Shown piece after piece: positions 23,001 through 33,769 of a DNA stretch of 64,000 nt. Every line of letters begins with the position of its first letter. Within the stretch, counting starts at the first letter, position 1. Origin of the DNA: Mastigias papua (lineage: Eukaryota; Cnidaria; Scyphozoa; Rhizostomeae; Mastigiidae). Below the pieces are notes generated by a model. The model did no database searches and was not told where the DNA came from. It worked only from the letters and a program-made list of their open reading frames with translations. The translations under genes and the position numbers were made by a program. The stretch spans positions 18,935,985 to 18,999,984 of the forward strand of contig OZ025267.1 in assembly GCA_964019165.1 (NCBI GenBank). The letters run 5' to 3'.

Positions 23001-26000
23001 TCATTTTTGATCAAAATACCAAGGCTATAGCCTTAGTGTTTGGCAAAAATGGCTCATTTTCATCACTTTTCAATCTTCAATCAAAATCAATCAATTTCAA
23101 ATTTGGTCATTTTTGAGCAAAATACCAAGGCTACAGCCTTACTTTTTGGCCAAACATGGCTCATTTTCATCACTTTTCAATCTTCAATCAAAATCAATCA
23201 ATTTAAAATTTGGTCATTTTTGAGCAAAATACCAAGGCTACAGCCTTACTTTTTGGCCAAACATGGCTCATTTTCATCACTTTTCAATCTTCAATCAAAA
23301 TCAATCAATTTCAAATTTGGTCATTTTTGAGCAAAATACCAAGGCTATAGCCTTAGTTTTTGGCTAAAATGGCTCATTTTCATCACTTTTCAATCTTCAA
23401 TCAAAATCAATCAATTTCTAATTTGGTCATTTTTGAGCAAAATACCAAGGCTATAGCCTTACTTGTTGGCCAACAATCGCTCATTTTCATCACTTTTCAA
23501 TCTTCAATCAAAATCAATCAATTTCAAATTTGGTCATTTTTGAGCAAAATACCAAGGCTACAGCCTTACTTTGTGGACAAAAATGGCTCATTTTCATCAC
23601 TTTTGAATCTTCAATCAAAATCAATCAGTTTCAAATTTGGTCATTTTTGAGCAAAATACCAAGGCTATAGCCTTAGTGTTTGGCAAAAATGGCTCATTTT
23701 CATCACTTTTCAATCTTCAATCAAAATCAATCAATTTCAAATTTGGTCATTTTTGAGCAAAATACCAAGGCTACAGCCTTACTTTTTGGCCAAACATGGC
23801 TCATTTTCATCACTTTTCAATCTTCAATCAAAATCAATCAATTTCAAATTTGGTCATTTTTGAGCAAAATACCAAGGCTATAGCCTTAGTTTTTGGCTAA
23901 AATGGCTCATTTTCATCACTTTTCAATCTTCAATCAAAATCAATCAATTTCAAATTTGGTCATTTTTGAGCAAAATACCAAGGCTATAGCCTTACTTTTT
24001 GGCCAAAAATGGCTCATTTTCATCACTTTTCAATCTTCAATCAAAATCAATCAATTTCAAATTTGGTCATTTTTGAGCAAAATACCAAGGCTATAGCCTT
24101 AGTTTTTGGCAAAAATGGCTCATTTTCATCACTTTTCAATCTTCAATCAAAATCAATCAATTTCAAATTTGGTCATTTTTGAGCAAAATACCAAGGCTAT
24201 AGCCTTACTTTTTGGCCAAAACTGGCTCATTTTCATCACTTTTCAATCTTCAATCAAAATCAATCAATTTCTAATTTGGTCATTTTTGAGCAAAATACCA
24301 AGGCTATAGCCTTACTTGTTGGCCAACAATCGCTCATTTTCATCACGTTTGAATCTTCAATCAAAATCAATCAGTTTCAAATTTGGTCATTTTTGAGCAA
24401 AATACCAAGGCTATAGCCTTACTTTTTGGCCAAAAATCGCTCATTTTCATCACTTTTCAATCTTCAATCAAAATCAATCAATTTCAAATTTGGTCATTTT
24501 TGAGCAAAATACCAAGGCTATAGCCTTACTTTTTGGCCAAAAATGGCTCATTTTCATCACTTTTCAATCTTCAATCAAAATCAATCAATTTCAAATTTGG
24601 TCATTTTTGAGCAAAATACCAAGGCTACAGCCTTACTTTTTGGCCAAAACTGGCTCATTTTCATTACTTTTGAATCTTCAATCAAAATCAATCAATTTAA
24701 AATTTTGGTCATTTTTGAGCAAAATACCAAGGCTATAGCCTTACTCTATAGCCAAAAATGGCTCATTTTCATCACTTTTCAATCTTCAATCAAAATCAAT
24801 CAATTTCAAATTTGGTCATGTTTGAGCAAAATACCAAGGCTGCAGCATTACTTTTTGGCCAAAAATCGCTCATTTTCATCACTTTTCAATCTTCAATCAA
24901 AATCAATCAATTTCAAATTTGGTCATTTTTGAGCAAAATACCAAGGCTATAGCCTTACTTTTTGGCCAGAAATGGCTCATTTTCATCACTTTTCAATCTT
25001 CAATCAAAATCAATCAATTTCAAATTTGGTCATTTTTGAGCAAAATACCAAGGCTATAGCCTTAGGTTTTGGCCTAAAATCGCTCATTTTCATCACTTTT
25101 CAATCTTCAATCAAAATCAATCAATTTCAAATTTGGTCATTTGTGAGCAAAATACCAAGGCTATAGCCTTACTTTTTGGCCCAAAATGGCTCATTTTCAT
25201 CACTGTTCAATCTTCAATCAAAATCAATCAATTTACAATTTGTTCATTTTTGAGCAAAATACCAAGGCTATAGCCTTAGGTTTTATCCTAAAATCGCTCA
25301 TTTTCATCACTGTTCAATCTTCAATCAAAATCAATCAATTTCAAATTTGGTCATTTTTGAGCAAAATACCAAGGCTATAGCCTTACTTTTTGGCCCAAAA
25401 TGGCTCATTTTCATCACTTTTCAATCTTCAATCAAAATCAATCAATTTACAATTTGTTCATTTTTGAGCAAAATACCAAGGCTATAGCCTTAGGTTTTGG
25501 TCTAAAATCGCTCATTGTCATCACTTTTCAATCTTCAATCAAAATCAATCAATTTCAAATTTGGTCATTTTTGAGCAAAATACCAAGGCTATAGCCTTAC
25601 TTTTTGGCCAGAAATGGCTCATTTTCATCACTTTTCAATCTTCAATCAAAATAAATCAATTTACAATTTGGTCATTTTTGAGCAAAATACCAAGGCTATA
25701 GCCTTACTTTTTGGCCAAAACTGGCTCATTTTCATTACTTTTCAATCTTCAATCAAAATCAATCAATTTCAAATTTGGTCATGTTTGAGCAAAATACCAA
25801 GGCTATAGCCTTACTTTTTGGCCAAAAATGGCTCATTTTCATCACTTTTCAATCTTCAATCAAAATCAATCAATTTCAAATTTGGTCATTTTTGAGCAAA
25901 ATACCAAGGCTATAGCCTTACTTTTTGGCCAAAACTGGCTCATTTTCATTACTTTTGACTCTTCAATCAAAATCAATCAATTTAAAATTTGGTCATTTTT

Positions 26001-27228
26001 GAGCAAAATACCAAGGCTATAGCCTTACTCTATAGCCAAAAATGGCTCATTTTCATCACTTTTCAATCTTCAATCAAAATCAATCAATTTCAAATTTGGT
26101 CATGTTTGAGCAAAATACCAAGGCTGCAGCATTACTTTTTTGCCAAAAATCGCTCATTTTTATCACTTTTCAATCTTCAATCAAAATCAATCAATTTCAA
26201 ATTTGGTCATTTTTGAGCAAAATACCAAGGCTATAGCCTTACTTTTTGGCCCAAAATGGCTCATTTTCATCACTGTTCAATCTTCAATCAAAATCAATCA
26301 ATTTACAATTTGTTCATTTTTGAGCAAAATACCAAGGCTATAGCCTTACTTTTTGGCCAAAAATCGCTCATTTTCATCACTTTTCAATCTTCAATCAAAA
26401 TCAATCAATTTCAAATTTGGTCATTTTTGAGCAAAATACCAAGGCTATAGCCTTACTTTTTGGCCCAAAATGGCTCATTTTCATCATTGTTCAATCTTCA
26501 ATCAAAATCAATCAATTTACAATTTGTTCATTTTTGAGCAAAATACCAAGGCTATAGCCTTACTTTTTGGCCAAAACTGGCTCATTTTCATTACTTTTCA
26601 ATCTTCAATCAAAATCAATCAATTTCAAATTTGGTCATTTTTGAGCAAAATACCAAGGCTATAGCCTTACTTTTTGGCCAAAAATGGCTCATTTTCATCA
26701 CTTTTCAATCTTCAATCAAAATCAATCAATTTCAAATTTGGTCATTTTTGAGCAAAATACCAAGGCTATAGCCTTTCTTTATGGCCAAAATTGGCTCATT
26801 TTCATCACTTTTGAATCTTCAATCAAAATCAATCAATTTACAATTTGGTCATTTTTGAGCAAAATACCAAGGCTATAGCCTTAGTTTTTGGCCAACAATG
26901 GCTCATTTTCATCACTTTTCAATCTTCAATCAAAATCAATCAATTTCAAATTTGGTCATTTTTGAGCAAAATACCAAGGCTATAGCCTTAGTTTTTGGCA
27001 AAAATGGCTCATTTTCCTCACTTTTCAATCTTCAATCAAAATCAATCAATTTCAAATTTGGTCATTTTTGAGCAAAATACCAAGGCTATAGCCTTACTCT
27101 ATAGTCAAAAATGGCTCATTTTCATCACTTTTCAATCTTCAATCAAAATCAATCAATTTCAAATTTGGTCATGTTTGAGCAAAATACCAAGGCTACAGCC
27201 TTACTTTTTGGCCAAAAATCGCTCATTT
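14201..27228 (+). repeat. 107-bp satellite array, block 1 (about 122 monomers)
   Basis: Head-to-tail copies of a 107-bp AT-rich monomer, all in one orientation. Landmarks in order are GGCTCATTTTCATCAC, CAATCAAAATCAATCAA, CAAATTTGGTCA, TTTTTGAGCAAAATACC, the perfect palindrome AAGGCTATAGCCTT, AC, and the perfect palindrome TTTTTGGCCAAAAA. Monomers differ at a few diagnostic sites (TATAGCC/TACAGCC, TGGCTC/CGCTC, TTTTTGG/TCTATAG). Because 107 is not a multiple of 3, the many 64-96 residue open frames are a by-product of periodicity and not genes. Higher-order repeats of 856, 1,070 and 4,922 bp are visible. The block ends at the ATTT where island 1 begins. Confidence 0.97.
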
Positions 27229-28141
27229 ACTCCGTAAACGTCGATTAACTCATCTGCGGCCTAGGTGCGCGTGACAAACAGCATAGAGTGGTAACAACTA
27301 AGAAATAGACGAACTTGGCAGCTATTGGGGTCGTATCTGGCTCAACTGTTATGTAATAGTGAATGAATGATACATAATCATATTAAACGCACTAGGTTCT
27401 CCCAGGTCCACACAGGGGGTGACTTTCTCCCCTGCGGGTTACCTGGGGTGCCATGATGAGTAATATTATAACACACTAGGTTTCCCCAGGTCTGCACAGG
27501 GGGTGACTTTCTCCCCTGTAGGTTGCCTGGGGTACTATGATGAGTAATATTATAACACACTAGGTTTCCCCAGGTCCACACAGGGGGTGACTTTCTCCCC
27601 TGTGGGTTGGCCGGGGGTTTTTCCAGGTCCACACAGGGGGTGACTTTCTCCCCTGCAGGTTGCCCGGGGTTTGTTCCAGGTCCACACAGGGGGTGACTTT
27701 CTCCCCTGCGGGTTGCCCGGGTGCTGAACTCTTCAACATAGCTACTGGTTCACACAGGGGGTGACTTTCTCCCCTGGACGAATATATACTAAGCACATTA
27801 GTGCCTAAGTTGTAGCATACTTCCACCACATTTGGTGGCCTAACCATATCGAATATATGACAGAATAGGCGTGTCTGGGAAGGGGTGGGTAGGAGAATGC
27901 AGTATGAAGGAACTGCCGAAAGGCCAGAACGACCCAGGAGGAAAGTAAGGCAGAACAGTGAGAGAGGGGGGAGATGGGGCAAAAGTAAAGGGATGGGTGG
28001 GTGGGAAACTTTCTTGCAACCAAGAAGGAAGACGCATGCAGCATGGACAGAAGGAAGATAGAAAGGGGATTGGAACTAGGATAAGGGTGGGAAATAGAGA
28101 ACGGAACTGTGCTGACAACGGCCTAGCTGCGTTAATCTACT
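27229..28141. mobile_element. Island 1, element copy 1 (short form, 913 bp)
   Basis: It starts ACTCCGTAAACGTCG and ends GCGTTAATCTACT, with ATTT on each side. After a unique left end of about 170 bp come 6 copies of a repeat with core CAGGGGGTGACTTTCTCCCC (27401-27779), then the short-form core (27846-28005, purine-rich), then the common right end. It is 305 bp shorter than copy 2 because it has four fewer internal repeats, the expected result of recombination between them. No protein coding is credible. Confidence 0.65.
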
Positions 28142-28145
28142 ATTT

Positions 28146-29363
28146 ACTCCGTAAACGTCGATTAACTCATCTGCGGCCTAGGTGCGCGTGACAAACAGCA
28201 TAGAGTGGTAACAACTAAGAAATAGACGAACTTGGCAGCTATTGGGGTCGTATCTGGCTCAACTGTTATGTAATAGTGAATGAATGATACATAATCATAT
28301 TAAACGCACTAGGTTCTCCCAGGTCCACACAGGGGGTGACTTTCTCCCCTGCGGGTTACCTGGGGTGCCATGATGAGTAATATTATAACACACTAGGTTT
28401 CCCCAGGTCTGCACAGGGGGTGACTTTCTCCCCTGCAGGTTGCCTGGGGTGCTACGATGAGTAATATTATAATGCACTAGGTTTCCCCAGGTCCACACAG
28501 GGGGTGACTTTCTCCCCTGCGGGTTGGTCGGGGGTTTCTCCAGGTCCACACAGGGGGTGACTTTCTCCCCTGCAGGTTACCTGGGGTGCTATGATGAGTA
28601 ATATTATAACACACTATGTTTCCCCAGGTCTACACAGGGGGTGACTTTCTCCCCTGCAGGTTGCCTGGGGTACTATGATGAGTAATATTATAACACACTA
28701 TGTTTCCCCAGGTCTACACAGGGGGTGACTTTCTCCCCTGCAGGTTGCCTGGGGTGCTATGATGAGTAATATTATAACACACTAGGTTTCCCCAGGTCCA
28801 CACAGGGGGTGACTTTCTCCCCTGTGGGTTGGCCGGGGGTTTTTCCAGGTCCACACAGGGGGTGACTTTCTCCCCTGCAGGTTGCCCGGGGTTTGTTCCA
28901 GGTCCACACAGGGGGTGACTTTCTCCCCTGCGGGTTGCCCGGGTGCTGAACTCTTCAACATAGCTACTGGTTCACACAGGGGGTGACTTTCTCCCCTGGA
29001 CGAATATATACTAAGCACATTAGTGCCTAAGTTGTAGCATACTTCCACCACATTTGGTGGCCTAACCATATCGAATATATGACAGAATAGGCGTGTCTGG
29101 GAAGGGGTGGGTAGGAGAATGCAGTATGAAGGAACTGCCGAAAGGCCAGAACGACCCAGGAGGAAAGTAAGGCAGAACAGTGAGAGAGGGGGGAGATGGG
29201 GCAAAAGTAAAGGGATGGGTGGGTGGGAAACTTTCTTGCAACCAAGAAGGAAGACGCATGCAGCATGGACAGAAGGAAGATAGAAAGGGGATTGGAACTA
29301 GGATAAGGGTGGGAAATAGAGAACGGAACTGTGCTGACAACGGCCTAGCTGCGTTAATCTACT
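28146..29363. mobile_element. Island 1, element copy 2 (short form, 1,218 bp)
   Basis: It has the same termini and short core as copy 1, with 10 internal CAGGGG...CCCCTG repeats. Most full repeats are spaced 84 bp and the last few about 53-70 bp. It is joined to its neighbours by single ATTT tetranucleotides at 28142-28145 and 29364-29367. The 1,218-bp length is shared with copies 4 and 6, so this looks like the standard short form. Confidence 0.65.
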
Positions 29364-31594
29364 ATTTACTCCGTAAACGTCGATTAACTCATCTGCGGCC
29401 TAGGTGCGCGTGACAAACAGCATAGAGTGGTAACAACTAAGAAATAGACGAACTTGGCAGCTATTGGGGTCGTATCTGGCTCAACTGTTATGTAATAGTG
29501 AATGAATGATACATAATCATATTAAACGCACTAGGTTCTCCCAGGTCCACACAGGGGGTGACTTTCTCCCCTGCGGGTTACCTGGGGTGCCATGATGAGT
29601 AATATTATAACACACTAGGTTTCCCCAGGTCTGCACAGGGGGTGACTTTCTCCCCTGCAGGTTGCCTGGGGTGCTACGATGAGTAATATTATAATGCACT
29701 AGGTTTCCCCAGGTCCACACAGGGGGTGACTTTCTCCCCTGCGGGTTGGTCGGGGGTTTCTCCAGGTCCACACAGGGGGTGACTTTCTCCCCTGCAGGTT
29801 ACCTGGGGTGCTATGATGAGTAATATTATAACACACTATGTTTCCCCAGGTCTACACAGGGGGTGACTTTCTCCCCTGCAGGTTGCCTGGGGTACTATGA
29901 TGAGTAATATTATAACACACTATGTTTCCCCAGGTCTACACAGGGGGTGACTTTCTCCCCTGCAGGTTGCCTGGGGTGCTATGATGAGTAATATTATAAC
30001 ACACTAGGTTTCCCCAGGTCCACACAGGGGGTGACTTTCTCCCCTGTGGGTTGGCCGGGGGTTTTTCCAGGTCCACACAGGGGGTGACTTTCTCCCCTGC
30101 AGGTTGCCCGGGGTTTGTTCCAGGTCCACACAGGGGGTGACTTTCTCCCCTGCGGGTTGCCCGGGTGCTGAACTCTTCAACATAGCTACTGGTTCACACA
30201 GGGGGTGACTTTCTCCCCTGGACGAATATATACTAAGTACATTAGTGCCTAAGTTGTAGCATACTGCCACCACATTTGGTGGCCTAACCGCCAAGATACG
30301 CCAAGATACGCCCCAAGCTGCGATAAAACTATGTATGAGCCTGCATACTCCGTTGGAACTATATATGACCCTGTGTAATGCGTCAGATGGGTGGGGGGAG
30401 GGGGTGCTACCAATTATAGGACTACCATAATACAATAGGCATTAAGACTATAACTAAATTTCGAATTACTGTCACTTGCTAATGACAAGAATGTTTAACG
30501 TAAAGTCTGCTTCTGCCACCTTGCATACTACTTTCAAGAGCTTTCTCCAAGCGTTACAAGTCTGTCAGGTATACATGCGCAAACCGTCCTGTCCCCACAA
30601 AGTTAATAATGGAGATTCTCTGGTCATTGATGTTGTTCTGTGGATGTCTTAACTTCATAGGCTCACAACAGTTGCTGAGGTGTGCTACTAAACCCTCTTT
30701 GATCTTTCAGAGTAGAATTGCCGGTTGTAGTGAAGGTAAAGGTCTGCAGCGAGCTGCACCTCTGTAGTGATGACAGCTATATGGTTCTGTCCACCGCAGA
30801 AGTAGTTGTCATGAGTGGCTAGGCAAAATCCTCAGCTTTGATAGAAGATGTTGCCTTGTAAAGTAGTCCTGATGAACAATGAGTTAATGAAGGATCAGTA
30901 TATTGGGATGGGAGGCAGGCTAGCTGACTCTCATCACTCCTGTGGTAATGGTGGGAACAGACGTGAGGATTGATCAGTTCTGGATACCCGACTTCAGGTA
31001 GTAGCACATATAACTTGGTTAGGTGATCTGCAATCCAGTCTTGCTGGGCATTAAACCAGAACTGTTTTCTGATTCACAATATTCACAATGGATTCGGAAC
31101 TTGCCGATGTGATGCAGTTCTATGGAAGGACAAGCATGTGTGACTGAAGCCAGTCAGGCCGGTGACTCACCAAGCGAAATTCCATTTGTTTGGGTCCATG
31201 AAAGTAAGAAATAAACAAAAGATTACGTGGTACAGTGATTGATTAGTGCAAAAGCCCAAGGAACAAGTGAGTTGAGACAGTATTACTACTGGAAGATAAC
31301 CAAGTACATTACTACTATATGACCTAAAATACTACCAGCTGAGGCCTGCGAAGGATACCTTAGAGGCGTAAAGGCGAATTGTATTACAAAGCAACAACAA
31401 CAAGTATAAACTGACAATGGTGAGCTAAGGTCTGAAGAGTGAACGCATTATCAACGCAGCCCAGCTAGTGCGCAAGCGGTGGGATGGGAGATAGGGAGTG
31501 TATGAAACAATCCCTAGATAAGTGCTGGGGCCCAGGAAATTAGGGCTATGTGAAGATAGCTCATGCGAATAACAGAGCATGCTGGGAGGGAGGG

Positions 31595-31888
31595 GGGGTT
31601 GAGGGGTAAAATCCTAGAAACTGATAGCTGGAAAAATAAGTACTAAGGAAGTAAGCGGCCTTGCACATCAAGCAATTCTCTATGTGCATGTTGTGGGGGT
31701 AAATTCTTTGAAACTGATTCCTGAAAAAGAATACTAGCTAATAAACTAAAGAAGTATAGGACTAACAAATTAGCGACATCGCGCAGCAAGCAAATCTGTA
31801 TGGGCGTGCTCATCATTATCATCATCATAAGCATCATCATAATCATCATCATGATCATGATCATAATCATCATAATCATCATAATCAA

Positions 31889-31950
<62 letters not shown>

Positions 31951-32700
31951 ATGTATTTACAGTTGGCTGTATTTATAGCTAAAAGGAAGCTAATTAAGGC
32001 CAACCTAAACTAACTCTAAAACTAAGAGACAAAAAAGAGAAACAAAAGAGAATATAAAGACAGAACTAAGCCAAAAAACCTAAATCTTTAATATAACTTT
32101 GCACAATCTGCAGTTGCAAGGCATTCTGTTCCACTGTTTTATTTTTCTTTAAATTCTAGCACAGCGTTACTGTCTTTCAAACCATTGGGCAGTTGAGGGG
32201 TAAAAAAAACCTTGAAAATGATAGCTGAAAAAAAAAATTAAGCGCTAACGAACTAAGCGACCTCGCGCAGCAAGCAAATCTCTCTGTGCATATGTTGAGG
32301 GGTAAATCCAGGAAACTGATTGCTGACAACAATACTAGTTAATAAACTAAGAAACATGGAGCCGAGCAACAAGTGACATCGCGCAGGAAGCAAAGCTATA
32401 TGTGCATATTGAGGGGTAAGTTCCTAGAAAGTGATTGCTGAAAACAATACGAGCTAATAAACGAAAGAAATATGGAACGAAAGAATTAAGTAAAATCGCG
32501 CAGCTAGCAGAGACCTCATCTCTACGAGCATAGTGAGGGGACAAGTCCTCCAAACTGATAGCTAAGAACAAATGCTAGCTAATAAACTAAAGAACCATTG
32601 AAATAACAAATTAAGTGATACCGCGCAGCAGGTAAAGGTATACTTGCATGTTAAGGGGTAAAATCCTAGAAAAAGATGGCTGAGGATAAATATTATCTAG
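31595..32700. repeat. Degenerate ~115-bp tandem repeats in the long-form core (first copy)
   Basis: Successive units carry GAGGGGTAAA, CTGATWGCTGA, CTAATAAACTAA and TCGCGCAGCAAGCAAA in the same order. The last motif recurs at about 31661, 31781, 32263, 32378, 32494 and 32621, with spacings of 115-127 bp except where the microsatellite region intervenes. A diverged copy of this array is at 43730-44840. Confidence 0.7.
31810..31950. repeat. (ATC)n microsatellite in long-form core
   Basis: Imperfect then pure trinucleotide repeat; about 62 bp at the right (31889-31950) is uninterrupted. It gives artificial poly-Met, poly-Asp and poly-Ile frames. Confidence 0.95.
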
Positions 32701-33769
32701 ATATTTACTATATCTGGTATATAAAAAAAAAACGAGTATAAGGCAGCTGTAAAGGTAGTATCTCAGAACAATGAACACGAAGGTAGTGATATGGCAATAA
32801 GTAAAACAGGCTCATGTAGCTGGTAAGCACAAACTCTTATCGGCCAAGCAAAAGGAGCTTCAGGTAGGAATCATAGAACGATAACTATATAGAACGCAAT
32901 GGGAGAGTGGACTGCTATCTCTGATAGCTAACTTGACATATAAACTCATGTCACTAATGTATACAACGCTGCTAGGTGTGTGCAAATATATCAACATACA
33001 GTGGCTTGTTCATTTGTGCTAATAGTGATAAGGTAACGTGCCATATCGGGGTAAATGTAAAGGGGGGTAAAATTCAGGTAGATTGACTCACCCATAAAGT
33101 TTGACGTGTACTAAGCGAGATGCAGGAATCTTAGTAGGCAATGATGGAATATCAGACATGGCTGAGCTAACGACATGCAGTTGGTCTTGGGTATGTGGGT
33201 ATTTACACTCGGTGGGTTGGCAGGAACGGTGGCAGCAGCTACGAAATTGGATCTTGCGAGGAAGGCAGTTCTGCGAACTAGGCCGTACAGAACGTTGGGC
33301 CCAATAGTGCGAATGGTTGAGATGAATCTTGAGAAGTGATCATGTGCAGTCGGTACTGGATAGCCACGATGAGTGTCAGATTCATTGTCTGGGTTGTGGC
33401 TCATCTATCTCGACCGACGGATGAGTGAAGCGCTTTTCTTACAGGAATTCAAATGTCCAAGCTGGCGCCAAAGGCACACAATGACTGACCGATAGGCCGT
33501 GACAAAAGACAATACACAGCTGAAAACATCACATAGATTTATGCCGCATCATCACAATCAACTGCAGGACAATATGAATACCGCTTTATACTACTTTACC
33601 ATACAATAACAGCTCCGATGGCAGTAGATCTAAAAACTTTCTTGCAACCAAGAAGGAAGACGCATGCAGCATGGACAGAAGGAAGATAGAAAGGGGATTG
33701 GAACTAGGATAAGGGTGGGAAATAGAGAACGGAACTGTGCTGACAACGGCCTAGCTGCGTTAATCTACT

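Larger units (their letters stand above)
29368..33769. mobile_element. Island 1, element copy 3 (long form, 4,402 bp)
   Basis: The left end and 10 internal repeats are as in copy 2 up to GGTGGCCTAACC (30289). A different 3,344-bp core (30290-33633) follows, then the common right end from AAACTTTCTTGC to CTACT. The core contains a run of degenerate ~115-bp repeats and a TCA-type microsatellite. I see no transposase, replicase or reverse transcriptase; the longest open frames are about 100-143 residues and featureless. After ATTT the satellite resumes with TCATCAC. Confidence 0.6.

Noticed and set aside
14363..27237. Dozens of similar 64-96 residue plus-strand open frames (MAHFHHFSIFNQNQS...) as a gene family
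   Set aside because: They follow the 107-bp satellite period, overlap in shifted frames, lack any start or splice context and vary as the DNA does. Periodic DNA without stops in some frames explains them.
31643..32003. Poly-Met, poly-Asp and poly-Ile frames
   Set aside because: Three readings of one (ATC)n microsatellite.
30290..33633. Autonomous transposon core with transposase
   Set aside because: All frames are short and show no catalytic motifs; stops are dense on both strands.
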